DNA of 39,431 bases, taken from the NCBI GenBank assembly GCA_001593865.1, contig LUCB01000013.1:1-39431 (forward strand). The letters run 5' to 3'. This DNA comes from Candidatus Bathyarchaeota archaeon B24. GTDB taxonomy: Archaea; Thermoproteota; CALKCG01; B24. Made by a program: the position numbers and the translations under genes. The notes under the pieces were generated by a model. It was given only the letters and a program-made list of their open reading frames with translations, had not been told where the DNA came from and made no database searches. Below, one piece after another: positions 14,550-23,284 of this stretch. Position 1 is the stretch's first letter; the number at the start of each line of letters is the position of its first letter.

Positions 14550-17519
14550 TTAAGACTCGGCGACGGATTCCCTGACGCGTCTCGCGGATTCCAGGTCTCC
14601 CAAAGTCTCGTAGGCCTTAGCCAGCAGCTCCAAGGCTTCTCTGTCGACATAGCCGGGTGGCCGGCCTACGCCTATGTTCCTCGGAAACTCGAGAGCTGCC
14701 TTGAAGAACTTCACAGCCTCCTCGGGGTTACCAGATTCCAACGCTTTCGAACCCAATTTAACGCATACGTCTCTGTAGAGCTTCCTCGTAGCGGTGGCTC
14801 CTTCCCACGGATAGAACTTACGGCTTGTAAGCACCCTATAGGCGTCTAGAAGCCTCCCGGCGGCCGTGTAGGCCCTAGCTAGGCGCTCGGCCACGTAGTC
14901 GTCCTTCATAACATCCTCTGGAGCGGATTCCAAGACTTTAACCCGCTCCTCCACGAGGTCTAGAGGCGCCTCCTCGCACAATTGGTCGAACTCGACGTAA
15001 AGCCTCGAGTTGTGGGGATCTAACCGTAGTGCCTCACGGTAGTGGCTTAACGCCGTCGTGTAGTCCCGCCTATGCCTCCAGTAGGCTAGGCCGAGGTTCC
15101 TATGAGCCAGCGGATTGTTCGGGTTCGCCTCGAGCGACCGTTTCCACCACTCTACAGCCTCGTCCCTCCTACCCTTGGCATACAGTAGTAGGCCTAAGAG
15201 ATACATCGCGTTTCCGTCCCCAGGGTTGAACTCCAACGCCCGTTTAAACACCTTAACCGATTCGAGGTGGTACGGAAAGACGTACTCTATACTCATCGTC
15301 GAAGCCTCTTCGAACATCCTGGCGGCTTCCTCAGTCTTACCCAGCCTATCTAGACAATAGGCTAGATGATACGTTATGAGCGGGTATCTGACGGGCTTAT
15401 CGAGGCCCATAGAGAAGACCCTAACGGCCTCCTCGTAAAGCCCCGCCTCTTCGTACTGAACCCCGAGCTCTAGGTAGTGGCCGAGACTATAGTATGGTGG
15501 CGTAGACTCGTCGACGAACATCGGGTTTCTAGGCCTATAAAGCAGGGCTTCGACCGTCCTACGGGCCTCCTCGGCCTTATCGCTCAAGCCTTGCGTCTCA
15601 TAGGCTAGCATGAGCTCGAAGTTAGCCATGAGGCTTAACGGCTCGTCTTCCAAAACCTCGCGTATAAGCTTAATAGCCTCCTCGACCTTGCCCAATCTTC
15701 TCAAGACCGCAGCGGTCAACGTCTTAGCCTTGACATCTACAGGGTCGAGCCTCAAAGCCCTCTGCAACATACGTAACGCCTCTTCAAGCCTACCTTCGAG
15801 CAGGGCTATCTCGCCTAGGAAGTAGAACCCGAGAGATGCATAGCCCCGGCTTACTATAAGCCTCCAGAAGCACTCCCTAGCCTCCTCCAGCCGCCCCATC
15901 AACCTATAGGCTACGCCGAGGTAGTAGTAGACTCTATCCAAGCCTGGATACCTATTCAACTTGGATGCAAAGCCTCTCTCACGCTCGGCCGTGAGTATGC
16001 GTTCGACGGCCTCTCTGAGGTCTTTAACGGCCATGTCGAAAAGCCCTCTTTTGATAAGGATCACCGCTCTGTCGACCTTAGCCTGCGAGAAGCCGGGGTC
16101 TTTCTCCAGGGCCTTGCTGAAGAACTTCAGCGCCTCATCCTCAAACCCCTTCTTAGCCATGTAGACGCCCTTGAAGTAAAGCTCCTCAGCGGTTCCAGTT
16201 GGTTCAGGTGTATGCTTGGGTTTAACGGCCTCTCCCTCTCGCTTTTCTTCAGGCCGCTTAACATAGGAAAGAATCTCCACATCGTCTTCAGAGGTCAGAT
16301 GGATTCTGATGGTCTTAGACCCCAGCTCCTCCGCTACGTGGAAGACCTCGACACTCGGTCTGCCGGGTTCAAGGTCTATCCTCCGCTCCCAACCATCTAC
16401 CCCGTCGACCTCGACCTTCAACACGGCGTTTCTGAAGCTCCCCGTCGGGTATAAGGTCACCTTAACCTCGCAGTCTGACGTCTCCAGGTTAAGCGCCACG
16501 TCCCTGTTGGCGTATACGAACCCGCCTGTACCATGTATCGGATACCAGTATTCAACCCACTCCTCTAGGAAGTGCGGCTCCATAAACTCGTACTCGAACT
16601 GGGTGAGAAACCTGCCAGACTGGATCTCGCAGTATTGACCGTCGAAGTCTGTCAGATGGTCCACCCAGATCATGCCGGAATCCGCAGTCCCCCAGGTAAA
16701 GAGCTTCTTCCCCTCGACTTCGTACCTGCACGCTACGTGGACGCCTCCCCTGTCTAGGTCGTGGAGATACCAGCCGAAGAAGTCCTCATCCGCCTCCAGG
16801 CTGAAGGTGTCTGAAGCATGCTCCCACACCCTATACCAGCTGTAGTCTCTACGCTTGTAGAACGGGTAGGGTATTATGCCTAGACTCGTCAAAGCCCTCC
16901 TAGCCGGGGTCACGAACCTAAGCCCAGGCGTGGCGTGCACCGCGCTGTTGGACCAGAACCAGTATCGCTGGGGGAGAGGTGTGTGGTTGAAAAGCCTGAC
17001 GCGTTCTTCGATGTACGCCTTACCCGGCCTCAGGGTCAGCGTCACGGACCAGCTCATCCGGGAGACATACTCGTGGTCTCCTATGATTATGGACGCACTT
17101 CCATCTGGATGCTTCTCGACCTTGTAGAGGACAGGTGAAACCGTGGTCACCGTATGCCCGTTCGGGAAGTTGAACTCCACCCCTCCGCTTAGCCACGCTC
17201 CCCTAAGCCCTATACGAGCGGGTTTAATCACATGGTTGCAGTAGAAGAACTCCTCACCGGTAGTCTTATCGATCACCTGGTATAACCGTCCCCCCAGCTC
17301 TGGTAGGACGACGAGTTTAAGATACTCGTTTTCGAGTATAACCGCCTTATACCGTCTCACCGCTTTAACGCCTAGTATAAAGTCTTGCATAGCATACGGG
17401 TACACCCACCACCTCGGGTCCCTCTCTATAGGCGGGTTCTTATCCTCCGGGCCCACTAGGTACGTCGTCAGGTCTAAGGCCTCTTCCCTAACCGATACCT
17501 GAGCAGCCTCACCGCTCAA
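14550..17519 (-). CDS. DUF5107 domain plus TPR-repeat protein
   Basis: This 989-aa protein has two parts. Residues about 1-400 match DUF5107, a beta-sandwich with a galactose-mutarotase-like look (LENEYLKLVVLPELGGRLYQVID, then RYWFWSNSAVH and a GGVEFNFP motif). Residues about 430-985 are a long series of tetratricopeptide repeats (many A..FY.LG.A..L.R.EEA patterns). Such proteins sit in bacterial sugar-utilisation loci, but their reaction is not established to my knowledge. There is no signal peptide, so it is probably cytosolic. It starts at TTG 17519, with a TATA-like GTTTAAAA at 17551-17558 shared in palindromic form with the divergent gene. It precedes the ROK kinase. Confidence 0.82.
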   Translation of the reverse strand: MSGEAAQVSVREEALDLTTYLVGPEDKNPPIERDPRWWVYPYAMQDFILGVKAVRRYKAVILENEYLKLVVLPELGGRLYQVIDKTTGEEFFYCNHVIKPARIGLRGAWLSGGVEFNFPNGHTVTTVSPVLYKVEKHPDGSASIIIGDHEYVSRMSWSVTLTLRPGKAYIEERVRLFNHTPLPQRYWFWSNSAVHATPGLRFVTPARRALTSLGIIPYPFYKRRDYSWYRVWEHASDTFSLEADEDFFGWYLHDLDRGGVHVACRYEVEGKKLFTWGTADSGMIWVDHLTDFDGQYCEIQSGRFLTQFEYEFMEPHFLEEWVEYWYPIHGTGGFVYANRDVALNLETSDCEVKVTLYPTGSFRNAVLKVEVDGVDGWERRIDLEPGRPSVEVFHVAEELGSKTIRIHLTSEDDVEILSYVKRPEEKREGEAVKPKHTPEPTGTAEELYFKGVYMAKKGFEDEALKFFSKALEKDPGFSQAKVDRAVILIKRGLFDMAVKDLREAVERILTAERERGFASKLNRYPGLDRVYYYLGVAYRLMGRLEEARECFWRLIVSRGYASLGFYFLGEIALLEGRLEEALRMLQRALRLDPVDVKAKTLTAAVLRRLGKVEEAIKLIREVLEDEPLSLMANFELMLAYETQGLSDKAEEARRTVEALLYRPRNPMFVDESTPPYYSLGHYLELGVQYEEAGLYEEAVRVFSMGLDKPVRYPLITYHLAYCLDRLGKTEEAARMFEEASTMSIEYVFPYHLESVKVFKRALEFNPGDGNAMYLLGLLLYAKGRRDEAVEWWKRSLEANPNNPLAHRNLGLAYWRHRRDYTTALSHYREALRLDPHNSRLYVEFDQLCEEAPLDLVEERVKVLESAPEDVMKDDYVAERLARAYTAAGRLLDAYRVLTSRKFYPWEGATATRKLYRDVCVKLGSKALESGNPEEAVKFFKAALEFPRNIGVGRPPGYVDREALELLAKAYETLGDLESARRVRESVAES

Positions 17520-17550
17520 AAGCCATCGAGCTAAACTGAGCAGCTACCGC

Positions 17551-17558
17551 TTTTAAAC
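17551..17558. promoter_or_regulatory. Shared divergent TATA-like element (DUF5107-TPR / membrane protein)
   Basis: TTTTAAAC reads as a TATA-like box on both strands. It lies about 30-38 nt before TTG 17519 on the minus strand and 40-47 nt before ATG 17598 on the plus strand. A second plus-strand candidate is CTTTTATCC near 17575-17583. Confidence 0.4.
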
Positions 17559-17597
17559 GGTTTCCCACCGCTATCCTTTTATCCTGGGATACGGAAG

Positions 17598-18029
17598 ATG
17601 AAGATGCGTATGAAAGCCAGGAAGACGGTTCTCTTATCGCTAACGCTGGTCCTTATATCCTCCCTAGGCATGGCGCAGCCGTCGCTATGCCAAACAGATA
17701 TCGGCTTGGAAGACCTGCTGTCTGAGCTTCTATCCCAGCCTGTGACGATGGCGTCGTTTATCGTAAAGTTCTGTCTAGGCCTTATGCTAGGATACTTCTC
17801 GGTTAAGGCGATCAAATACGTGTTGGCCCTGGTGGGGGTCATGGCGGTGGGGGTGATCCTAGACATATGGCAGCTCGGAGGGCTCGAAGAGTTCATCTCG
17901 AAGATCGGGCTGGAGTGGTCTAAGGTCTACCCGTTGATCCAATCCCTCATATCGGCCTTCAGCATCCTAACGGTGCTCCCCATCGGGCTGGGCTTCTTCA
18001 TAGGCTTCATAGTAGCCGTTAGACGGTAG
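17598..18029 (+). CDS. Small FUN14-like membrane protein with signal peptide
   Basis: This 143-aa protein has a basic N-terminus (MKMRMKARK) and a hydrophobic stretch ending near AQPSLCQ, as in a cleavable signal peptide. A Gly-rich membrane segment (CLGLMLGYFSVKAIKYVLALVGVMAVGVI) and a last C-terminal helix (VLPIGLGFFIGFIVAV) follow. The G-x-x-x-G-Y...K pattern and small size resemble archaeal FUN14-domain proteins of unknown function. This family call is tentative. It is divergent from the DUF5107-TPR gene and 82 nt upstream of the DUF5714 gene. Confidence 0.6.
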   Translation: MKMRMKARKTVLLSLTLVLISSLGMAQPSLCQTDIGLEDLLSELLSQPVTMASFIVKFCLGLMLGYFSVKAIKYVLALVGVMAVGVILDIWQLGGLEEFISKIGLEWSKVYPLIQSLISAFSILTVLPIGLGFFIGFIVAVRR

Positions 18030-18111
18030 AACGCTACCTCCCAGGCCGTTTACACCTTAGGCTTTCCAAAACGCTTTTATTAACTCTGCAAAGTTATACC
18101 ATTGAGAGCCT

Positions 18112-18855
18112 ATGAGTGGTGCAGAGCCCCTCGAGAGGGAACCGGTTCCAGTCACGATGGAGGAGCTGAAAAACACCCCTTGGTACGACGAGTTCCGGCT
18201 TAAGTCGTCTAGGGCTAGAGGCTCCTTCGTACCTGGACGGTATAAGGTCTTCCTACCGACGATCTTCAAGGTCGTGATCGCTAGGAAGGAGAAAGACCCC
18301 ATAGTCATGTTCGAGAACGTGATAGACGAGCTGAGGAGGCTATGGGACCTAACGCCTGAGATGCCTGCAAACGGACCCTGGCACCACACCATAGTGCCGG
18401 GTGTTCTCATCGCGGCTCTCAGGAACAACGGATACCCGTTCACCGATAAACACGTCGAAGAGGCCTTGAAGAGGGGTGCCAAGACACCGGCGGCGGCATG
18501 TGGCTTCATGGGGAACTGCGGAGCCGCCGTGGGCTTGGGGATAGCCGTCAGCATAGTGACTAAGGCGACGCCCTACCACGATAAGGAGCGGAGCCTAGCT
18601 CTCAGATACACGGCTGAAGCTTTGAACGAGGTTGCTAAGAGAGGCGGTCCCCACTGCTGTAGGCTGGCGTCCTATGTGGTCATACTACATGCAGTCCGGG
18701 TTTTCAAGAAGGAGTTCGGCTACGAGCTGCCGATACCGAAGCCTAAGGAACTCATCGGGAGATGCACGCTCTGGGATAAAAACCCCACATGCCATAAAGA
18801 GCGGTGCATGTTCAACCCATTAATCCGCGAGAAAACCAAGGCGAAAGCTAAATAA
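18112..18855 (+). CDS. DUF5714 family Cys-rich protein
   Basis: This 247-aa protein contains the conserved DUF5714 core: GPWHHTIVPGVLIAALRNNGY, then AAACGFMGNCGAAVG and GGPHCCRL. A Cys/His tail follows (CTLWDKNPTCHKERCMFNP). The many invariant Cys and His suggest a metal or cluster site. DUF5714 proteins occur in methanogens and related anaerobes, with no firmly assigned reaction known to me. A TATA-like TTTTATTAA at 18075-18083 is about 30 nt upstream of ATG 18112, so the mRNA has little or no leader. Confidence 0.78.
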   Translation: MSGAEPLEREPVPVTMEELKNTPWYDEFRLKSSRARGSFVPGRYKVFLPTIFKVVIARKEKDPIVMFENVIDELRRLWDLTPEMPANGPWHHTIVPGVLIAALRNNGYPFTDKHVEEALKRGAKTPAAACGFMGNCGAAVGLGIAVSIVTKATPYHDKERSLALRYTAEALNEVAKRGGPHCCRLASYVVILHAVRVFKKEFGYELPIPKPKELIGRCTLWDKNPTCHKERCMFNPLIREKTKAKAK

Positions 18856-18924
18856 CTCGAAGAGGTGGGTCTTTGGAGCTGCGTTAAAGTCTACAGTTTT
18901 CAAAATCTGTGGCTCAACTCCTAG

Positions 18925-20049
18925 TTAGAGATACTTCTCGGCGATTTTGCGTTTAAGCTCTAAGTAGTAGAGGAAATTTTTCAGAGGTACATCTGGGGGT
19001 ATCGTATGGTCGACCGTCGGGATGTAGCCTCCAAGCTCGACCATAGGTAGGATTTTCTCGGAAACCTCCCTCTCTATGGCTTTCCTCCCAGCGGCTAGAG
19101 CCCTCTTATCTATTCCACCGTATAAAGCCAGTTCTTCACCGTATTTTCTTCTGATAGTCACGGGGTTCATGTTCGAAGCGGCTTCTAGAGGCCAGTGAGC
19201 GTCGATGCCAGCCTCGATAATGAGGGGGATTAAAGGCTCTGTATTTCCATCGCTATCCAGCTCTACGACCTTCACTCCATGATCTCGTAGATACTTGATC
19301 ATCTCCTCGTACCTTGGGAGAAGGAACTCTCGGAAAATCTTCGGAGAGATCATAGGTCCCCCTTTGTACGCGAAATCCTCGTTAAAGATGAAGGCGTCGA
19401 CCTCGACCTCCCTCAAGGCCTTCTCCGTAGCCTTGGTAAAGAAATCTACCATGAAATCCAAGATCTCATGTATTAAACCCGGCGTCTTGTAGAAGGCTGT
19501 GGATAGCCTAACGGTACCCATCATGTTCCTCAGGTTCCAGTACAACCCGCCGAAACCGCAGTTCTCGGTTAGATAAAGCGGATAATCCCTGTTCATCCAT
19601 TTTCTCTTCAGTTCTTCCCAGTTCTTAGGGTAGCGTCTCGGGTCGTATGGGTCGAAGTGCTTTTTAAATACTCGAAAGCTTTCACGGTCCTTAACGAAGA
19701 AGTCTATGTAGGTGTCCATCGATGCCCTAGTACCATGAGCCTCTCCCTCTTTCAACCCCCTCCGAACCCGACCCCACTTATCTCTGAAAACGACGTAACG
19801 GTCATCCTCGCTGATCACTTTCTCCTCAAACCCTGGAACCGGCCCCAGGTTCAGAGGTATAAAATCTCTTTTATCCAATCTAGCGAACTTAGGCTCGCCC
19901 CTGAACCAGTCCCCTCTAAGCTCATCCTCGCTTAAACCTTCGAGAAGCCACCTATCGTAGGTCTGCCCCCAGATCCCAAGCTCCCAGTACGGGTATCTAT
20001 CGGCCTTTCGAAAACCCACGGTAGCTAGAAACCTCTCCCGGTCGTTCAT
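18925..20049 (-). CDS. UroD/MtaA-superfamily protein, copy 1
   Basis: This 374-aa TIM-barrel protein belongs to the uroporphyrinogen decarboxylase superfamily, whose catabolic members transfer methyl groups from corrinoid proteins. Typical elements are ERFLATVGFRKADRYPYWE at the N-terminus, FNEDFAYKGGPMISPKIFREFLLPRY (about 222-247), and ELDSDGNTEPLI (about 263-274). In MtaA the last motif is HxCG, with His and Cys binding zinc; here the positions are Asp265 and Asp267. A late DHTIPPD supplies a His instead. A true heme-pathway role is unlikely given this divergence. It is transcribed divergently from the ARH-fold gene from a shared TATA-like box at 20085-20093. Confidence 0.85.
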   Translation of the reverse strand: MNDRERFLATVGFRKADRYPYWELGIWGQTYDRWLLEGLSEDELRGDWFRGEPKFARLDKRDFIPLNLGPVPGFEEKVISEDDRYVVFRDKWGRVRRGLKEGEAHGTRASMDTYIDFFVKDRESFRVFKKHFDPYDPRRYPKNWEELKRKWMNRDYPLYLTENCGFGGLYWNLRNMMGTVRLSTAFYKTPGLIHEILDFMVDFFTKATEKALREVEVDAFIFNEDFAYKGGPMISPKIFREFLLPRYEEMIKYLRDHGVKVVELDSDGNTEPLIPLIIEAGIDAHWPLEAASNMNPVTIRRKYGEELALYGGIDKRALAAGRKAIEREVSEKILPMVELGGYIPTVDHTIPPDVPLKNFLYYLELKRKIAEKYL

Positions 20050-20084
20050 TTCAAACTCTGTAGGCAGATCGGTGGGAAGAAAGA

Positions 20085-20093
20085 GATATAAAG
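20085..20093. promoter_or_regulatory. Bidirectional TATA-like box between UroD copy 1 and the ARH-fold gene
   Basis: GATATAAAG on the plus strand (CTTTATATC on the minus) lies about 36 nt before ATG 20049 and about 38 nt before ATG 20127. One near-symmetric element could serve both genes, which would tie their expression together. Confidence 0.45.
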
Positions 20094-20126
20094 TTAGAGA
20101 CAGAACCTCAGCTATAGGTCGGTTTC

Positions 20127-22037
20127 ATGCCTATCGTTAAACTCAGCAAAGAGAAGTATTACGATAAAGTGTATGGCTGTTGGCTGGGTAAAAACGCAGG
20201 CGGCACGTTGGGCGCCCCCCTCGAACGGATATGGGGTCAGGAAGAGATGTTCGACGTGTGGTGGTACCCCAAGCTTGTCGAAGGAGGGGTACCGAACGAC
20301 GACTTGGAAATCCAACTGGTATGGCTTCAAGCCTTGAAGGACCGTGGACTCCACCTTACCGCGAGGGACCTGGCTGAATACTGGCTTGATTGCATCTTAT
20401 ACAACTACGACGAATACGGGCTGCATAAGACCAACCTGAAGAAGGGGCTTCAGCCCCCGGTCTCCGGGTGGTATAACAACTGGTTTAAGGACTGCATGGG
20501 TAGCCCGATCCGCTCGGAGATCTGGGCTTGTATAGCGCCTGGCGCCCCTCACATAGCTGCATGGTATGCCTATCAAGACGCCATATGCGACCACGCCGGG
20601 GGAGAATCCGTCTACGGTGAAGTCTTCAACGCGGTGGTCGAGTCGTCTGCTTTCCTCATCGAAGACCGGGTCGAGCTGGTGGAGATCGGTCTCTCAGCGA
20701 TCCCGGAGAATTGTCTGACGTCTAAGGCTGTTCGAACGGCTCTCAGGGCATACCTTTCCGGTTTGGATTGGCGGGAGGCTCGTGAAAAAGTCAAAGAGGT
20801 GGCCTATAGCCCGGTAGCTCAGTACTCTCCGATAAACCTGGGTTTCCAGACGATCGGGCTGCTCTACGGGGAGGATTTCGGAGATGCCATGTGCAAGGCC
20901 GTGAACTGTGGATGGGACACCGACTGTACCGGCGCGACCGTTGGGGCGATATGGGGGATCATAGCCGGTAGAAAGGGTCTTCCTAGAGAATGGGTCGAAC
21001 CGCTCGGCGATAAAGTGGTGGTGAGCAAAGGGATAAGGAACATCCACGTACCCGCCGATTTGAACGAGCTTACGAGGGATGTATGCAGAATAGGTGAGAA
21101 GGTCCTCTCTTTCTTCGATACGCGGGTCAGGCTCGGCCAGGTCGATGACTTATCCATGGCAGAGACGGTGCTCAGAGGCTCTGTAGAGAGGGTGAAAGAG
21201 CTTTGGGGGAGAGAGCCTAACCGTCTCGACTTCGATCTAGTCGCCGTGAAAGCATCGATCGTCTACCTAGACGGCCCGGTGCTGCTTCCTGGTAAGCCGA
21301 GCATGTTCAGCGTGATAGTCGAGAACACGAGGCCCGTGCCGGTCTCTGGAACCGTAACCGTTCAAACCCCCGGCAAATGGGTTTTAAACCCCTCTCGTAC
21401 ACAGCGTATAAGGCTGCCTGCTGGGGGTAGGGTTGAGCTTAAATTTTCCGTTACCGCGTCCGTTAACGATATAAACACCTCTAACAGAGGAACCGTGGAG
21501 GTATCTCTAGACGGGAGACCTGGGCTCCTCCGTCTTCCGCTGTGCTTCGTCGGCGGGTTCCGCTGGTTAGTTTCAGAGGTCTTCAGAGCCCCCCTCTCCT
21601 TAGACGCGTGTTTCCCACCGGAGGAGGATGCTGGGCTAATGGAGCCCGGCGAGGGTTGGAGGGTTGTTTCTTGGCCTGAGAACACCCTTGAGGTGGAGCC
21701 GTTCTTCGAGGGGAAGCCCGGAATCGTATACCTGCGCCACTTCATCTATTCTCCTGAGACGCGGAGGGTTGTATTGGGTGTACCCAACAACGGTCGGATG
21801 CGGCTTTGGCTGAACGGTGAGATGATCCATGAAACCCATAGGGTCGTCCCGCTACGTCCCAATTACGGCGGCGACGGCTCCAACTACACCACCGCGGTTC
21901 TCAAACGAGGCTGGAACCACGTCATGGTTAAACTGTTGCGTAGTCGTGAGCCTTTGGAGGCGCATTTCACGGTCGCGGACGCGGAATGGCACGGAGGGAT
22001 GGTAGACCTTATCCGGTGTAAACTTCCATGGGAGTAA
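20127..22037 (+). CDS. ADP-ribosylglycohydrolase-fold protein with C-terminal beta-sandwich modules
   Basis: This 636-aa protein has an all-helical ARH/DraG domain at about 1-340. It carries the opening GCWLGKNAGGTLGAPLE, acidic metal motif NDDLEIQ (Asn57-Asp58-Asp59) and the late GWDTDCTGATVGAIWG (Asp264, Asp266). Classical members remove ADP-ribose from proteins using two Mg ions. Here residues about 375-480 form an Ig-like beta domain and about 540-620 a sugar-binding-like jelly roll (RLWLNGEMIHETH, WNHVMVKLL). That, and the setting among glycosidases and UroD-like genes, suggests a carbohydrate or nucleoside substrate instead. No signal peptide is seen. Confidence 0.85.
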   Translation: MPIVKLSKEKYYDKVYGCWLGKNAGGTLGAPLERIWGQEEMFDVWWYPKLVEGGVPNDDLEIQLVWLQALKDRGLHLTARDLAEYWLDCILYNYDEYGLHKTNLKKGLQPPVSGWYNNWFKDCMGSPIRSEIWACIAPGAPHIAAWYAYQDAICDHAGGESVYGEVFNAVVESSAFLIEDRVELVEIGLSAIPENCLTSKAVRTALRAYLSGLDWREAREKVKEVAYSPVAQYSPINLGFQTIGLLYGEDFGDAMCKAVNCGWDTDCTGATVGAIWGIIAGRKGLPREWVEPLGDKVVVSKGIRNIHVPADLNELTRDVCRIGEKVLSFFDTRVRLGQVDDLSMAETVLRGSVERVKELWGREPNRLDFDLVAVKASIVYLDGPVLLPGKPSMFSVIVENTRPVPVSGTVTVQTPGKWVLNPSRTQRIRLPAGGRVELKFSVTASVNDINTSNRGTVEVSLDGRPGLLRLPLCFVGGFRWLVSEVFRAPLSLDACFPPEEDAGLMEPGEGWRVVSWPENTLEVEPFFEGKPGIVYLRHFIYSPETRRVVLGVPNNGRMRLWLNGEMIHETHRVVPLRPNYGGDGSNYTTAVLKRGWNHVMVKLLRSREPLEAHFTVADAEWHGGMVDLIRCKLPWE

Positions 22038-22154
22038 AACGTTCCCGTATCAAACTCCAATAGCCGTGAAGCCTGACCTCACGCCATGGTGAGGAGGCGA
22101 AAACGTGCAAAAACTAGGCGGCTGGGAAGGGGTAAAGCTATCAACTTCCCCACC

Positions 22155-22162
22155 TTTAAAAA
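22155..22162 (+). promoter_or_regulatory. TATA box for the UroD copy 2-copy 3 unit
   Basis: TTTAAAAA lies about 27-34 nt upstream of ATG 22189, so this unit can be transcribed separately from the ARH-fold gene. It also argues against the earlier in-frame GTG at 22105. Confidence 0.45.
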
Positions 22163-22188
22163 AAGCTAAGAGTGTGCGGGTGATCGCC

Positions 22189-23268
22189 ATGTCTGTGAGG
22201 AGAGCCACCGTCTCTTGGAGGGAGAATTATCTGAGATGTGTCGAGTTTAGGGAGCCGGAGTATATACCTTGCCGTATAACGGTCATGTGGCCTCTATGGA
22301 ACACCTACCGGGAGAGGCTTGAGGAAGTTGCTTTGAGACATCCCCTCGTTTTCCCAGGGTTTAAGCCTGGAAGCGTAAAATACGGCGAGAAGCCCGGCGT
22401 GCTAAGAATAAACCGGACCTTAAGAGATCCCTTCGGATGCGTCTGGAGCTTCAACATAGAGGGTTTCCAGGGTCAGGTTGTAGAGCATCCTCTCGAAAGC
22501 TGGGAAAGCTTTAAGGACTATAGTTTCCCTGACCCGGAGCGCGGCGTACCCGTCGAGGGCTCGGACCGGTTGACGCCGTGGGATAGAGTCTTCGAGGGTT
22601 TAGACAGAGCTAGGGAGATGGGTGAGTTGGTGATCGCGGGTATGCCCCACGGTTTCTTCTTCCAGAGGCTCTACTACCTAAGAGGGTTCACCAACCTCAT
22701 GAGGGATTTCATACGTAAGCCTCCTCAGATATACGAGCTTATCGAGATGCTCACCGAGTATAACCTCAGGCTTGTCGATAAGTTCTTGGAATCCGGTAGG
22801 ATAGACATCTTCTATTTCGGGGATGACTTGGGGACTCAGACTAGGATGCCCATAAGCCCTGAGACGTTTAGGGAGTTCATATATCCGAGTTATCGGAGGA
22901 TATTTAGACGTATAAGGGATAGGGGGGTCCACGTATACCTCCACACGGACGGGCATGTGGTGGAGGTCCTAGACCAGCTCATAGAAGCAGGCGTCAGCGT
23001 CTTAAACATCCAAGACAGGGTTAACGGCCTAGAGAACATAGCTTCGGCCTGTAAAGGTAGGGTGTGCGTGGACCTCGATATAGATAGGCAGCGTCTAGTC
23101 CCGTTCGGGAAGCCTGAGGAGATTAAAAGATATATAGGACATGTGGTGGAGACGCTGGCTATGAGGAAGGGTGGGTTGATGCTCGAGGCCGAGATACATC
23201 CGCCGACACCTCTTGAGAACATAGAGGCTGTGGCGGAGGCTATGGAGCGGTACATGTGGTGCCTGTAG
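22189..23268 (+). CDS. UroD/MtaA-superfamily protein, copy 2
   Basis: This 359-aa member of the uroporphyrinogen decarboxylase superfamily has CVEFREPEYIPCRITV at the N-terminus, FYFGDDLGTQTRMPISPETFREFIYPSYR (about 208-236) and LHTDGHVVEVLDQLIEAGV (His252, Asp254) where MtaA has its HxC zinc pair. The late GGLMLEAEIHPPTPLEN lacks the third ligand Cys. The frame is open to GTG 22105, but ATG 22189 is the better start: TTTAAAAA at 22155-22162 lies about 30 nt upstream, and GGTGATC is immediately before it. It follows the ARH-fold gene and precedes copy 3 by 16 nt, so copies 2 and 3 form an operon. Confidence 0.85.
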   Translation: MSVRRATVSWRENYLRCVEFREPEYIPCRITVMWPLWNTYRERLEEVALRHPLVFPGFKPGSVKYGEKPGVLRINRTLRDPFGCVWSFNIEGFQGQVVEHPLESWESFKDYSFPDPERGVPVEGSDRLTPWDRVFEGLDRAREMGELVIAGMPHGFFFQRLYYLRGFTNLMRDFIRKPPQIYELIEMLTEYNLRLVDKFLESGRIDIFYFGDDLGTQTRMPISPETFREFIYPSYRRIFRRIRDRGVHVYLHTDGHVVEVLDQLIEAGVSVLNIQDRVNGLENIASACKGRVCVDLDIDRQRLVPFGKPEEIKRYIGHVVETLAMRKGGLMLEAEIHPPTPLENIEAVAEAMERYMWCL

Positions 23269-23284
23269 TTCTGAGGCGGTTGAA

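Noticed and set aside
14319-14849. 176-codon plus-strand frame
   Set aside because: Antisense to the ROK and DUF5107-TPR genes, with low-complexity composition typical of a shadow frame.
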